From JBOGEB01 sp050743125 (GTDB lineage: Bacteria; Actinomycetota; Nitriliruptoria; Euzebyales; Egibacteraceae), in contig JBOGEB010000026.1 of the NCBI GenBank assembly GCA_050743125.1, positions 1-31,373 of the forward strand: a DNA stretch of 31,373 nucleotides, given 5' to 3'. The notes under the pieces were generated by a model. The model was given only the letters and a program-made list of their open reading frames with translations. It was not told the origin of the DNA and searched no databases. This document shows, piece by piece, positions 15,599 through 23,198 of the stretch. Made by a program: the position numbers and the translations under genes. Within the stretch, counting starts at the first letter, position 1. Every line of letters starts with the position of its first letter.

Positions 15599-16768
15599 TT
15601 AGTCGTCGGCGATCATCGCCCAGGTGGCGATGGCGCTGTTGACGCTCGTCCAATATCCGTACGTCTCGTAGTACCAGACCGCCCAGTGCGCCTGCATGTT
15701 GAGCGCGCGCGGTGAGTCCGGCAGGTCGCCGTTGATCTGCGGGTCCGAGGCGTTGCGGATGACGAGCCAGCGCGGCGTCTGGTCGCCCGTGTCCTGCAAG
15801 CCCTCGATCACCATGCCGAGGACGGCGTCGCCCATCTCGACGCCGCAGCCGGTCTTCCACAGCTCGTTCTTGGAGGTGCCGAACTCGAAGAAGTCGGTGG
15901 TCAGCATGGGCAGGAACGCGTCGAAGTCACGGCCGTCGATCTTGAGGTCCGGATCGGGTCGGGGACCGGGGATCAGCGGCTGGTCGAACTTGTACATCTT
16001 GGTCGGGGGGCCGAAGTCGGGCTCGACGAGCCGGTCTTTTTGCAGGGCCAGCAGGGGCTTGGCCGCCGTGAGCCGGCGCTGGGGGATCGGGAGGTCGCAG
16101 ACGTAGGTCTTGCCGTTGAACGGCTCGTTCTTGAACTCCCGGCTCAGGCGGAAGTGCGCCGCCCGGGTGATGATCACGTCCCCCAGCTCGTGGTCGCCGA
16201 AGGTGGCTCCTGCCGTGCCCACGGTGATGACGAGCGAGGGCCGAACCTCGGCGATCAGCTGCCGGAAGAGGTCGGCGACCGGCAGGGTCGCGGTGCCGTC
16301 GCCGGTCGCGATCCCGTCCTGGTTGAGATGCAGCTCGGACTTGAAGCAGAGCACCGTCTTGTCGCCGATCCGGGTGGGGAAGTAGCTCCCCAGTCGGTTG
16401 ACCTTGCGCGCGGGAGCGCCGTTGCGGATCTGCGGCAGGTAGCTCGTGCCGAAGAACCGGTCGTAGCGGTACCAGTTGTTCCGCGAGAAGCCCGGCGTCA
16501 GGGTGTCGGCGAGGGCCTCGACCTCGGCGACCGTCCAAGTGACCGCCAGCACGTCCGCGTGGGGGAGAGGATCGGAGGTGCCCGGCTCGACCTCGAGCGG
16601 CTGCGGCTGGGGTGCGAGACCCTCCGGCCAGGGCAGGCCCAGGTCGGCCAGCACCGCCGGCTCCGCCTCCACCTTCCTCGGGCCGAGGTCAGCGGCCGTC
16701 AGTCCGAACTCGATGACCTCCCGCGCGCGTTCGATCGGGTCGCTTTCCGGCTTTTCGATGTTCGGCAT
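15599..16768 (-). CDS. Nucleoside phosphorylase-superfamily protein
   Basis: A 389-residue protein starting MPNIEKPESDPIERA. The core has ITVGTAGATFGDHELGDVII, typical of the PNP/MTAN fold, then GVEMGDAVLGM with the ribose-contacting Glu-Met pair, and VIRNASDPQ with the catalytic Asp. The first ~90 residues and a segment of ~70 residues in the middle are extra to a usual ~240-residue enzyme. Members cleave N-glycosidic bonds of nucleosides, and stand-alone or fused versions also occur in bacterial conflict systems as nucleotide-sensing or -degrading parts. The ATG has GGAGG 10 nt upstream. It sits 4 nt before the amidohydrolase gene, suggesting that one releases a base which the other modifies (inference). 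Confidence 0.85.
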   Translation of the reverse strand: MPNIEKPESDPIERAREVIEFGLTAADLGPRKVEAEPAVLADLGLPWPEGLAPQPQPLEVEPGTSDPLPHADVLAVTWTVAEVEALADTLTPGFSRNNWYRYDRFFGTSYLPQIRNGAPARKVNRLGSYFPTRIGDKTVLCFKSELHLNQDGIATGDGTATLPVADLFRQLIAEVRPSLVITVGTAGATFGDHELGDVIITRAAHFRLSREFKNEPFNGKTYVCDLPIPQRRLTAAKPLLALQKDRLVEPDFGPPTKMYKFDQPLIPGPRPDPDLKIDGRDFDAFLPMLTTDFFEFGTSKNELWKTGCGVEMGDAVLGMVIEGLQDTGDQTPRWLVIRNASDPQINGDLPDSPRALNMQAHWAVWYYETYGYWTSVNSAIATWAMIADD

Positions 16769-16823
16769 GGCGCCGTGTCCTCCGATCCTTCTTTAGGGCG
16801 TCCGAAACCGCGTTCCGCACGCC

Positions 16824-18533
16824 TCATTGCTCGCGGTTCGACACAGGTTTTTGGTGGAAACGTCGGACGGTCAGGTTCTTGAAGACGATGTGGTTCGCCA
16901 CGATCGGCAGGAACTCCAACGGGTTGCTCTCGCGCTCCTGTCGCCAGCGCTTGCCGGCGCAGCGCAGATAGACGACTGGGTTCAGCGTGTCGTTGCGGGC
17001 AACGCCCACGCACACCCAGTCTGGCGCGTCGACGTCGTTCCGGTAATAGGCCGCGAAGTACGGCCCCCGGCGGTCGAGCCGCAGCCGCCCGCCCCGGGGG
17101 GTCTTGCCGTCGCCCACTGGCCGGCCGTACTGGTTGCTGTCGTAGTCGGTCCCCAGGTTCCAGTTGATGCGGTAGCCGTCGTCCTCGTCATGCTCGACGC
17201 CGACGAAGGGCGGGGCACCGTGCGGGTCGAAGAAGGTGTCCTTGTTGCGGAACGACGCGGGCGGCTGCGGCTGGTGTGCCCCCGGGTCGACGTTGACCAC
17301 GGCCATCTCGAGCATGGTGGCCTGGGTGACGGTCTCGGTGGTGTAGTCCACTTCGGCCGCGAAGTCGCCGGCGATGCCCTGGAGCAGCCCGACACCTCCG
17401 CCCGAGTAGAAGGGCCAGTTCCGGTCCGCGTCCATCAGGCGCACCTCGAGATCCCCCACACGCCGCTCCAACTCGTCGCTCGCCGGGAACGGGGGGAGCG
17501 GGCCGTCGTAGGCCCCGATCTCCACGTGGACGCCGTCGGACTGAAAGACGCGGCCGAACAGGTTGGCCTTGGCGTAGCCGTGTGCCCACCGGCGGGTGTC
17601 GACCGTCTCGCCCGCGAACGGCTCGTGGACCCAGGTCCATCCCCGCCGCACAAAGGGGGCGACGTCGAGCATCGAGTCCGTCGAGACGGACCAGACGAAC
17701 GGTCGTTCGTGGAGCGCTTCGTACTCGGCCTGCGTGAAGACGCCCGGGTCGCGGAACGGGTACAGCACAGCGCCGACCGCCAGACCCTGCTCGGCATGGA
17801 GCTGCTCGAGCTTACGTCCGAAGCCGGTGAGCTGCCCGTCCCGCCCCAGCACGCTGTCGAGGTCGGTCACCAGGCCGTCGGCGCCGGTGTCGAGCAGCAG
17901 CTGGACCTGCCCGTCGGGGTCCAACTCCCAGTCGAAAGCGGCGACGCGAAGATCCGGCGCAAGCTGGCGGGCGAGCTTCAGGTTCTCCGGGTCCTTGGAG
18001 TAGCAGACGACCTCGGCGGCGAGGTCCCGGTCGAGGAGCGCGCTGACAGCGCCGCGAACGAGCTCTTCCCGCCGGCCCGTGTGCAGCGAAGCGTCGTGCT
18101 TCAGCTCGATCAGCTTCTCCACGCCGGGTGGCAGCAGGTCGAGCAGGTCGGGGAAGGTCTCGATCTGCATCGGCCGCTTGCCGTGGTAGTAGACGAAGCG
18201 GGTCGCGCCGCGCGGCTGGAAGGTCTGGGAGACGTCCTTGGTCAGCAGCTCGGCCAGCGTCAGGTCCAGAATGCGGCCGGTCTCGCCAGTCAGGCGGTCG
18301 ATCGTCGGGTCGTGCGCGACCACGAGGTGGCCGTCCCGGGTGAGCTGGACGTCGAACTCCAGCACGTCGGCGCCCGCCACGTATGCCGCCAGGAGCGCGA
18401 CGCGCGTGTTCTCCGGCGCATGGAGGCGGTTGCCCCGGTGCGCGGCCACTCTGAGGACGTGTGTCGAAGCTCCTCCAGGGCTGCGTCGCGGAGTCGCCGG
18501 CGGTGGCTCGCCAGGGCTTCTCACCGTCGGCAT
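16824..18533 (-). CDS. Glycerophosphodiester phosphodiesterase with C-terminal beta-rich domain
   Basis: A 569-residue protein. The GDPD catalytic signature is clear: HRG at 32-34, PENT at 40-43, EFDVQLTRDG with Glu59 and Asp61, and His74 in VVAHD. The TIM-barrel ends near residue 320, with the final glutamate/tryptophan segment RRGWTWVHEP. The last ~250 residues (VHVEIGAYDG, NWPFYSGGG, later RGPYFAAYYRND and VYLRCAG) look like an extra beta-sandwich of unknown role. GDPDs cleave glycerophosphodiesters to an alcohol and glycerol-3-phosphate. No signal peptide is present, unlike many secreted forms. The start at ATG 18533 is weak; a start nearer HVLRVAAHRG is possible. It lies 43 nt after the oxidoreductase gene. 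Confidence 0.87.
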   Translation of the reverse strand: MPTVRSPGEPPPATPRRSPGGASTHVLRVAAHRGNRLHAPENTRVALLAAYVAGADVLEFDVQLTRDGHLVVAHDPTIDRLTGETGRILDLTLAELLTKDVSQTFQPRGATRFVYYHGKRPMQIETFPDLLDLLPPGVEKLIELKHDASLHTGRREELVRGAVSALLDRDLAAEVVCYSKDPENLKLARQLAPDLRVAAFDWELDPDGQVQLLLDTGADGLVTDLDSVLGRDGQLTGFGRKLEQLHAEQGLAVGAVLYPFRDPGVFTQAEYEALHERPFVWSVSTDSMLDVAPFVRRGWTWVHEPFAGETVDTRRWAHGYAKANLFGRVFQSDGVHVEIGAYDGPLPPFPASDELERRVGDLEVRLMDADRNWPFYSGGGVGLLQGIAGDFAAEVDYTTETVTQATMLEMAVVNVDPGAHQPQPPASFRNKDTFFDPHGAPPFVGVEHDEDDGYRINWNLGTDYDSNQYGRPVGDGKTPRGGRLRLDRRGPYFAAYYRNDVDAPDWVCVGVARNDTLNPVVYLRCAGKRWRQERESNPLEFLPIVANHIVFKNLTVRRFHQKPVSNREQ

Positions 18534-18576
18534 CCGCCCAGAGCACCCGACTCTGGCCAGGTTCTGCCATACGTGC

Positions 18577-20262
18577 TCATGCCGTCACCGCCTTGCTGCG
18601 AGACCGGTCGAAAGAGGCAGCGACGCTCTCGCAGACCCGGTAGGCGTTGGCGATCTGCGTCAGCGTCGGATTCGACGCCCCGGCCGTGGGCATGAAGGCG
18701 GAGTCCAGGACGTAGAGCCCGGAGACCGTGTGCGACTGGCAGTCGGCGTCGAGCACAGAAGCGTGCGGGTCGGTGCCCGCCCGCAACGTCCCATGGTTGT
18801 GGCCGTAGCCGGGGTTCTCCGGCTTCTGGGGATCGAAGCGGCGGATCTGCCCGCCGGCGTCGGCCATGATCCGGCAGACCTTCTCCAGGCAGTACTTCGA
18901 GAGGTCGACGTCGTACTGCGGGTGGGTGTAGAAGACGCGGGCGGCCGGCAGGCCCCAGGGATCCTTCTCTTGGTCGTCGAGCTCGACGCGGTTGTCGTAC
19001 GTCGACAGCGTCTCGCCGGTGAAGGAGAAGGAGACGCCCGCCTGCTCGCGCAGCTCCACCAAGCGGCCTGTGAGGGCCTTTCCCCACAGCTCCTTGGGCC
19101 GCTGCGGCTCGTAGCCGGTGGCGCGCAGCACCTTGATCGGCGGCGCCACGGTCAGCGGGTCGTAGATCGAGAACTTGCCCCCCTTGGTCAGGTAGGTGTC
19201 GGGGTCGTCGATGACGTAGAGATCGCGGAGCTGGAGGCTGCCGAGGGCGGTCCGCGGCTGAAACAGACGGTCCGGCCCCTCGTCCCACACCGGGTGGCTG
19301 GGGAAGGTGATCTCGGCTGTCCCCTTGGTGTGATAGGTCAGGTAGTGGCCGATCATCTTGTGGGGATCGGGGATCTCGGACAGGAGGAACAGACGCGCCG
19401 ACTCGATCGCCTGGATCGAGACGAAGACGAGCGGCGCCGTGAGCACGAGCTCCGGCCCGTCGAGCTCGGTCTTGTAGGCGACGCCGCTGACCCGACCCTT
19501 CTCGTGCACGACGCGGGTGACGCAGTGACCGGTCCGCAGGTCGCACCGCCCGGTGGCCAGAGCCCGGGCGAGCACCGTGTTGGTGCTGCTCGCGCGGTCG
19601 TTCACGGCGCAGCCAAAGCCTTGGCAGAAGCCGCAGAAGGGGCAGCCCGGCCGCCCGTCGTAGGTCCTGGAGTTGATCCCGCGCGGCGAGAGGTAGGGCT
19701 TCATCCCCGCCCGGCCGAACGCCCATTGCAGGAACTTCGTCGAAGCGTGGGGGCGGATCGGCGGCATCGGGTAGTCATAGCCAGGCCGTGTCGGCTCCTG
19801 GCGCTCGTTCTGGTTCGCCTTGCCAGAGACGCCCCACTCGTGCTCCGCCCGCTCGAACCAGGGTTGGAACTCGTCGTAGGTCCAGGGCCAGTTGACCATC
19901 GAGGCTCCGGCGGGCACCTCCTTCAGCACGTCGAGGACGGTGAAGTCCTCGCTCGTGTAGCGCGGCAGGTTCGCCTCCCACAGCACGGTGGCCCCGCCGA
20001 CCATGTTGCCGATCCACCAGCGCTGAACCCGCTGGCGCTTGCCCGCCGAGTCGACGTAGACGTTGACGTCGTTCATCCCAGGGGTGAGCGCTCGGTGCTC
20101 GAGGAAGTGCAGCTCGTCGTAGGGGAGAAAGTCGTCCGCCGTCCAGTGGCGCCCCTTCTCGAGGACGACGACGTTCATCCCGCGCTGGGTCAGCACGCGC
20201 GCGGCCGTGCCGCCGCCCGCGCCGCTGCCGACGATGATCGCGTCGGGACTGTCGATGCTCAC
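18577..20262 (-). CDS. GMC-family FAD-dependent oxidoreductase with four-cysteine cluster
   Basis: A 561-residue flavoprotein. The N-terminus has the dinucleotide-binding loop IIVGSGAGGGTAA (9-21), and the C-terminus has GHNHGTLRAG and TAGASNPTLTQIANAYRV typical of GMC enzymes. Cys207, 210, 213 and 218 (CPFCGFCQGFGC) resemble the iron-sulfur motif of membrane-linked FAD glucose/fructose dehydrogenases. The GTG at 20262 is chosen because GAGGAGG precedes it and the FAD loop begins directly; its start overlaps the upstream stop (GTGA). The upstream gene encodes a gluconate 2-dehydrogenase subunit 3-like partner, the usual small subunit of such dehydrogenases. No cytochrome c subunit or export signal is encoded nearby. 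The substrate is unknown. Confidence 0.9.
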   Translation of the reverse strand: MSIDSPDAIIVGSGAGGGTAARVLTQRGMNVVVLEKGRHWTADDFLPYDELHFLEHRALTPGMNDVNVYVDSAGKRQRVQRWWIGNMVGGATVLWEANLPRYTSEDFTVLDVLKEVPAGASMVNWPWTYDEFQPWFERAEHEWGVSGKANQNERQEPTRPGYDYPMPPIRPHASTKFLQWAFGRAGMKPYLSPRGINSRTYDGRPGCPFCGFCQGFGCAVNDRASSTNTVLARALATGRCDLRTGHCVTRVVHEKGRVSGVAYKTELDGPELVLTAPLVFVSIQAIESARLFLLSEIPDPHKMIGHYLTYHTKGTAEITFPSHPVWDEGPDRLFQPRTALGSLQLRDLYVIDDPDTYLTKGGKFSIYDPLTVAPPIKVLRATGYEPQRPKELWGKALTGRLVELREQAGVSFSFTGETLSTYDNRVELDDQEKDPWGLPAARVFYTHPQYDVDLSKYCLEKVCRIMADAGGQIRRFDPQKPENPGYGHNHGTLRAGTDPHASVLDADCQSHTVSGLYVLDSAFMPTAGASNPTLTQIANAYRVCESVAASFDRSRSKAVTA

Positions 20263-20777
20263 ACGACCTCCTCGGGCTGTTGGAGATATCCCAGCCAGCG
20301 CCACATGACGCGGTCCTTGTTCCCTCCCCACCGCGGGTCGGCGAAGCATCCCTGGAGGCAGTGGCGCCAGAGGGTCTTGAAGAGGGCAGGCTGCCCAGTC
20401 CCCGGCGGCAGCTCGAGCGGTGAGAGCTTGCCCTGCTCCAGCTTCTCCAGCAGATCGGTGGTCTCTGCGCCCTCCAGCAGCTCCAGAGGCTTGCCGTAGA
20501 CCTGCCGGGCGTGGGCGTCGAGCGCCGCCAGCCCGGCACGGTAGAGCAGCCGCCAGGCGGGGATCTCGTCGTAGACCGCGGTGTCCATGGCGAGCAGCAG
20601 GCTGACGAAGCGGGCCGCCCCGGCATCGCTTGCGCCCGGAATGCGGCGGTCCGGGTCGCGCGGCACGATCTGCGCGAAGATCACGTCCAGTTGCTGCTCT
20701 TCCGCGTTGCTCAGGAAGCCTGACTGCGGCATGACGTAGGGCCAGGTGACCGGCTGGTTCGTCGTGGGCTGCTCCAT
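20259..20777 (-). CDS. Gluconate 2-dehydrogenase subunit 3 family protein
   Basis: A 172-residue protein starting MEQPTTNQPVTWPY. The family pattern is visible: FLSNAEEQQLDVIFAQIVPRD, then GAARFVSLLL, then CFADPRWGGNKDRVMWRWLGY. In known three-subunit dehydrogenases this small subunit carries a Tat signal and takes the GMC subunit out of the cell. Here there is no twin-arginine or hydrophobic leader, so the complex probably stays inside (inferred). The ATG at 20777 lies 20 nt after the HAD-hemerythrin stop, and the TGA overlaps the GTG of the oxidoreductase, fitting a 1:1 complex. Confidence 0.88.
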   Translation of the reverse strand: MEQPTTNQPVTWPYVMPQSGFLSNAEEQQLDVIFAQIVPRDPDRRIPGASDAGAARFVSLLLAMDTAVYDEIPAWRLLYRAGLAALDAHARQVYGKPLELLEGAETTDLLEKLEQGKLSPLELPPGTGQPALFKTLWRHCLQGCFADPRWGGNKDRVMWRWLGYLQQPEEVV

Positions 20778-20797
20778 GGTCGGTCCCTCCGCAGCGC

Positions 20798-21850
20798 TCA
20801 GGTTGCGAGGTCGGCTTCCATCTCGGCGACAACCGTGAGATACAGGGTGAGGTCTGCCGGGCCGATGCGGCTCATGAGGTCCACGATCACGGCGTCGTCG
20901 GCGTCGGTCAGCAGATCGCCGAGCTTCTTGAACAGCTCGTCGTCCTCCTTGCGGATGTGCTCCTTGTACAGCTCGACGAACCCGCGGGCGCAGTGGATGA
21001 AGTCCCCCAAGGCGTTCGTGTCGCCCGAGCGGATGCGCTGCAGGGCGATGTCCATACCCCGGAAGTAGGTCCTCCCCTGGTCGTGCTCGAGCGCCACCCA
21101 GGCGCACTCCCCCGGGTCAAAACCGCGCGCCAGGGCGAAGGGGATGAGCACCTCCTCCTCCTTACGGTGGTGGAACGGATCGACGAAGTTCCTGGTGAGC
21201 CAGACCAGGAGGCCCATGGCCCGCAGCAGCTTCGGGTCGGCCGTCACCGCTGCGCCCTCGCCCGCGAGCCGGTCCGAGATCGTGATCGCCGCGCCCACGA
21301 TGCGCTTGTCCACGAGGTGATCCTCCTCCATGAGGATCTCGGCGAGCCGGCCGCTCGACTTGGCGTCGGGCGGCAGCGCTTTGACCGGCTTGTGGAGAAA
21401 CTCGCGCCCGGGCGGGAAGGGCTTGAGCACCGCGCGCATGCCGGCGGCCTGCGCGCCGATGACCTCGGTCAGGTTCTCACCCACGAACAGGCACCGCTGT
21501 GGTGGCAGCCCCATCTGCGCCGCCGCGAACGCGAAGATCTCCGGCTTAGGCTTCTCCACTCCGGCGTCGTGGTTGGTCACCCAGCCCTGGGGATCGAGAT
21601 ACTCCCAAATACCCGCCTCCACCACCATCGCCTTGCCGTCTTCGGAGCTCACGTTCTCCGGCAGGTTGGTGATCAGGCCGATTCGAAGACCCACGGCCTG
21701 CTTCACCGCCTCCAACAGTTGGTCCGTCGTCGGCTTGTATTTGATCAAGTGGCCCTTGCGGTCCACGACTCCCAGGGTGTCGCGGATATCGAAGAAGATC
21801 GCTTCAACCTGAACGTCACCTGCCGCCTGATCTGCTTGCGCTGGTTGCAT
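20798..21850 (-). CDS. HAD-like domain fused to a hemerythrin domain
   Basis: A 350-residue fusion. Residues ~15-155 are HAD-like: motif 1 FFDIRDTLG with Asp21, motif 2 ITN (Thr61), motif 3 Lys in EKPKPEIF, motif 4-like LFVGENLTEV. The second aspartate of motif 1 is Arg23, so ordinary phosphatase chemistry is doubtful. Residues ~165-345 are a four-helix hemerythrin domain with candidate di-iron ligands His178, His227/228, Glu231/232, His256 and His298 plus Asp302/303. Such domains bind oxygen, NO or peroxide. I prefer the ATG at 21850, which has GGAGG 6 nt upstream, over the ATG at 21856 directly abutting it. It is the first gene of the seven-gene operon, so it may be its redox- or oxygen-responsive part (inference). 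Confidence 0.85.
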   Translation of the reverse strand: MQPAQADQAAGDVQVEAIFFDIRDTLGVVDRKGHLIKYKPTTDQLLEAVKQAVGLRIGLITNLPENVSSEDGKAMVVEAGIWEYLDPQGWVTNHDAGVEKPKPEIFAFAAAQMGLPPQRCLFVGENLTEVIGAQAAGMRAVLKPFPPGREFLHKPVKALPPDAKSSGRLAEILMEEDHLVDKRIVGAAITISDRLAGEGAAVTADPKLLRAMGLLVWLTRNFVDPFHHRKEEEVLIPFALARGFDPGECAWVALEHDQGRTYFRGMDIALQRIRSGDTNALGDFIHCARGFVELYKEHIRKEDDELFKKLGDLLTDADDAVIVDLMSRIGPADLTLYLTVVAEMEADLAT

Positions 21851-21856
21851 GGTCAT

Positions 21857-22104
21857 CCTCCGAATGGCGCTTGCGGAGGCCGCCCGGGAAGGCATGCTTC
21901 AAACTCGGTCATGCGCTCTGATCATGCTCTTTGGGGTTCGGCGCTCGGCTGTTCGTTTTTCCCCGTCCCACCGCTGTCGACGACGCCCACCAGGGCCAGA
22001 CTAACGCTTGCCACCGTACCGCTGCCTGCTCACGGCAAACTGGAGGATCCGGTAAGGCGGGACGGACGGTGCACCGGCACGCAAAGCCCAGGACCGACCG
22101 CCTC
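21857..22104. other. Intergenic region upstream of the seven-gene operon
   Basis: About 250 bases without a supported gene on either strand. It should contain the operon promoter. On the minus strand the words GAGCATGA and GAGCGCATGA recur about 13 bases apart near 21908-21931, but no convincing -35/-10 pair was found. Confidence 0.35.
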
Positions 22105-22121
22105 ACGGGTCTCGAACCCGT
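22105..22121 (-). terminator. Weak hairpin after the PAP2 gene
   Basis: A 6-bp perfect stem (ACGGGT / ACCCGT) with a 5-base loop begins 1 base after the stop codon. No T-run follows, so terminator function is uncertain. The sequence looks like a tRNA T-arm but no tRNA body exists around it. Confidence 0.25.
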
Positions 22122-22122
22122 C

Positions 22123-22971
22123 TCAGCGGTCGAGCATGTCGCCGGCTGCGTCCTGGCCGGCAGCCATGGCCGTGCCCGGGGCACGTAGGGACGCCAGCAC
22201 GCGGGCGCGTACCAGCAGCCAAACCCCTACGGTCCAGCCGAGCGCCATGAGCCAGCCGGCCAGGACGTCGGACGGGTGGTGGAGCCCGAAATAGACCCGG
22301 GAAGCGCCCACCCCGACCACGAACGTCGCCCCTGCAATCACCGCCGCCCACCGCCAGCGGTCCGGCCAGGCCAGAAGAGCCAGCGCAACGACCAGCGACA
22401 TCGAGGAGATCGCATGGCCGCTGGGGAAGGAGTCATAACCTGCTTCAACCGTGACCGTCCGCTTCGCGACCAGGTCGACCGCGACCGCCAGCAGGAACAT
22501 CCCACCCAGCAGCAGCGCCAGCCGCCGCCGCCCCGGCGGTAACCCGAGCACAACGACCACACCCACCAGCGCCACGAGCGCCAGCTCGTAGCCTGTCGGC
22601 AGCACGTCGGCTGCGCGGGCCACAGCATCGGGGCGGGGTCGGTCGAAGGTGTCCTTGAGCACTCGCCCGAGTAGGCGCGCCCCCTCGAAAGCCACCACGA
22701 AGAACGCCGCAGCATGGAAGCGCCGTCGGGCGAGCAGCACCGCCAAGACGATCGCGGCGAGCAGCAGGACGCCGACGCCTCCTCCGGCCAGCGTGAAGAA
22801 GGTCATCACCGGTCCCAGCAGGTGCGGGCTGGCCCCTGCCGGGACCCTGGTGGCATCGAAGAAGATCGGCTCGCGCCTGGCCACCTCCCCGGCCAGACAG
22901 GCGAAGGCCAGCACCGAGCCGACCAGCACCACCAGCGGCCACAGCCAGCGACGGCCGGTCTTCGGGGTCAT
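22123..22971 (-). CDS. PAP2-family membrane phosphatase
   Basis: A 282-residue integral membrane protein with about six hydrophobic segments. All three lipid-phosphatase motifs are present: Lys106-x6-Arg113-Pro (KDTFDRPRP), PSGH at 184-187, and SRVYFGLHHPSD with Arg225, His231 and Asp235. Members remove phosphate from phosphatidic acid, undecaprenyl diphosphate or related lipids on the outer membrane face. The ATG at 22971 has GGAGG 5 nt upstream; the open frame further upstream has no similarity. It follows the phoD gene on the same strand by 227 bases. Confidence 0.93.
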   Translation of the reverse strand: MTPKTGRRWLWPLVVLVGSVLAFACLAGEVARREPIFFDATRVPAGASPHLLGPVMTFFTLAGGGVGVLLLAAIVLAVLLARRRFHAAAFFVVAFEGARLLGRVLKDTFDRPRPDAVARAADVLPTGYELALVALVGVVVVLGLPPGRRRLALLLGGMFLLAVAVDLVAKRTVTVEAGYDSFPSGHAISSMSLVVALALLAWPDRWRWAAVIAGATFVVGVGASRVYFGLHHPSDVLAGWLMALGWTVGVWLLVRARVLASLRAPGTAMAAGQDAAGDMLDR

Positions 22972-23147
22972 GTCAGCCTCCTCCGTCAAGGTCGCGTCCA
23001 GAGACGGCGCACGGCAACCCCTGCGGGTCGTCCCCGCGGTCGCCAACAAGCGTAGTGGCCGGGCTGACCAGTCCGCCCCCGCAAGGCCACCGCCCGTTGG
23101 TGACCACCAGCGGAGCCCGACGAGGCGCGACCCCTCATGAAAAGTAC

Positions 23148-23161
23148 TCAAAACACGCTCT
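23148..23161 (-). repeat. Isolated copy of the MITE-like element terminal motif
   Basis: Read on the minus strand, AGAGCGTGTTTTGAGTA closely matches both the outer end (AGAACGTGTTTGAGATT) and the inner copy (AGAGCGTGTCTGAGAAC) of the element at 29594-29893. It may be the relic of an insertion between the PAP2 and phoD genes. Confidence 0.35.
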
Positions 23162-23176
23162 GAGACGCAGTGTCTC
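23162..23176 (-). terminator. Candidate terminator after phoD
   Basis: A short hairpin (GAGAC, 5-base loop, GTCTC) lies 22 bases past the phoD stop and is followed on the minus strand by T-rich sequence (GTGTTTTGAG, then ACTTTT). It is weak, and overlaps the mobile-element-like motif just downstream. Confidence 0.3.
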
Positions 23177-23198
23177 CGGTCTCCAGCTCCAGCCATGC

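Noticed and set aside
16827..18695. A 622-codon plus-strand frame opposite the GDPD gene, and a 753-codon frame opposite the GMC gene (18238-20499)
   Set aside because: Both are complementary to proteins with complete catalytic motifs and show no family features of their own.
22067..22076. 10-bp palindrome CGGTGCACCG
   Set aside because: Short palindromes of this GC content are expected by chance and nothing around it supports a site.
22100..22125. A tRNA T-arm-like sequence (GGGTTCGAGACCC on the minus strand)
   Set aside because: No matching acceptor, D-arm or anticodon arm exists upstream, where the PAP2 coding sequence lies; it is only a short hairpin.
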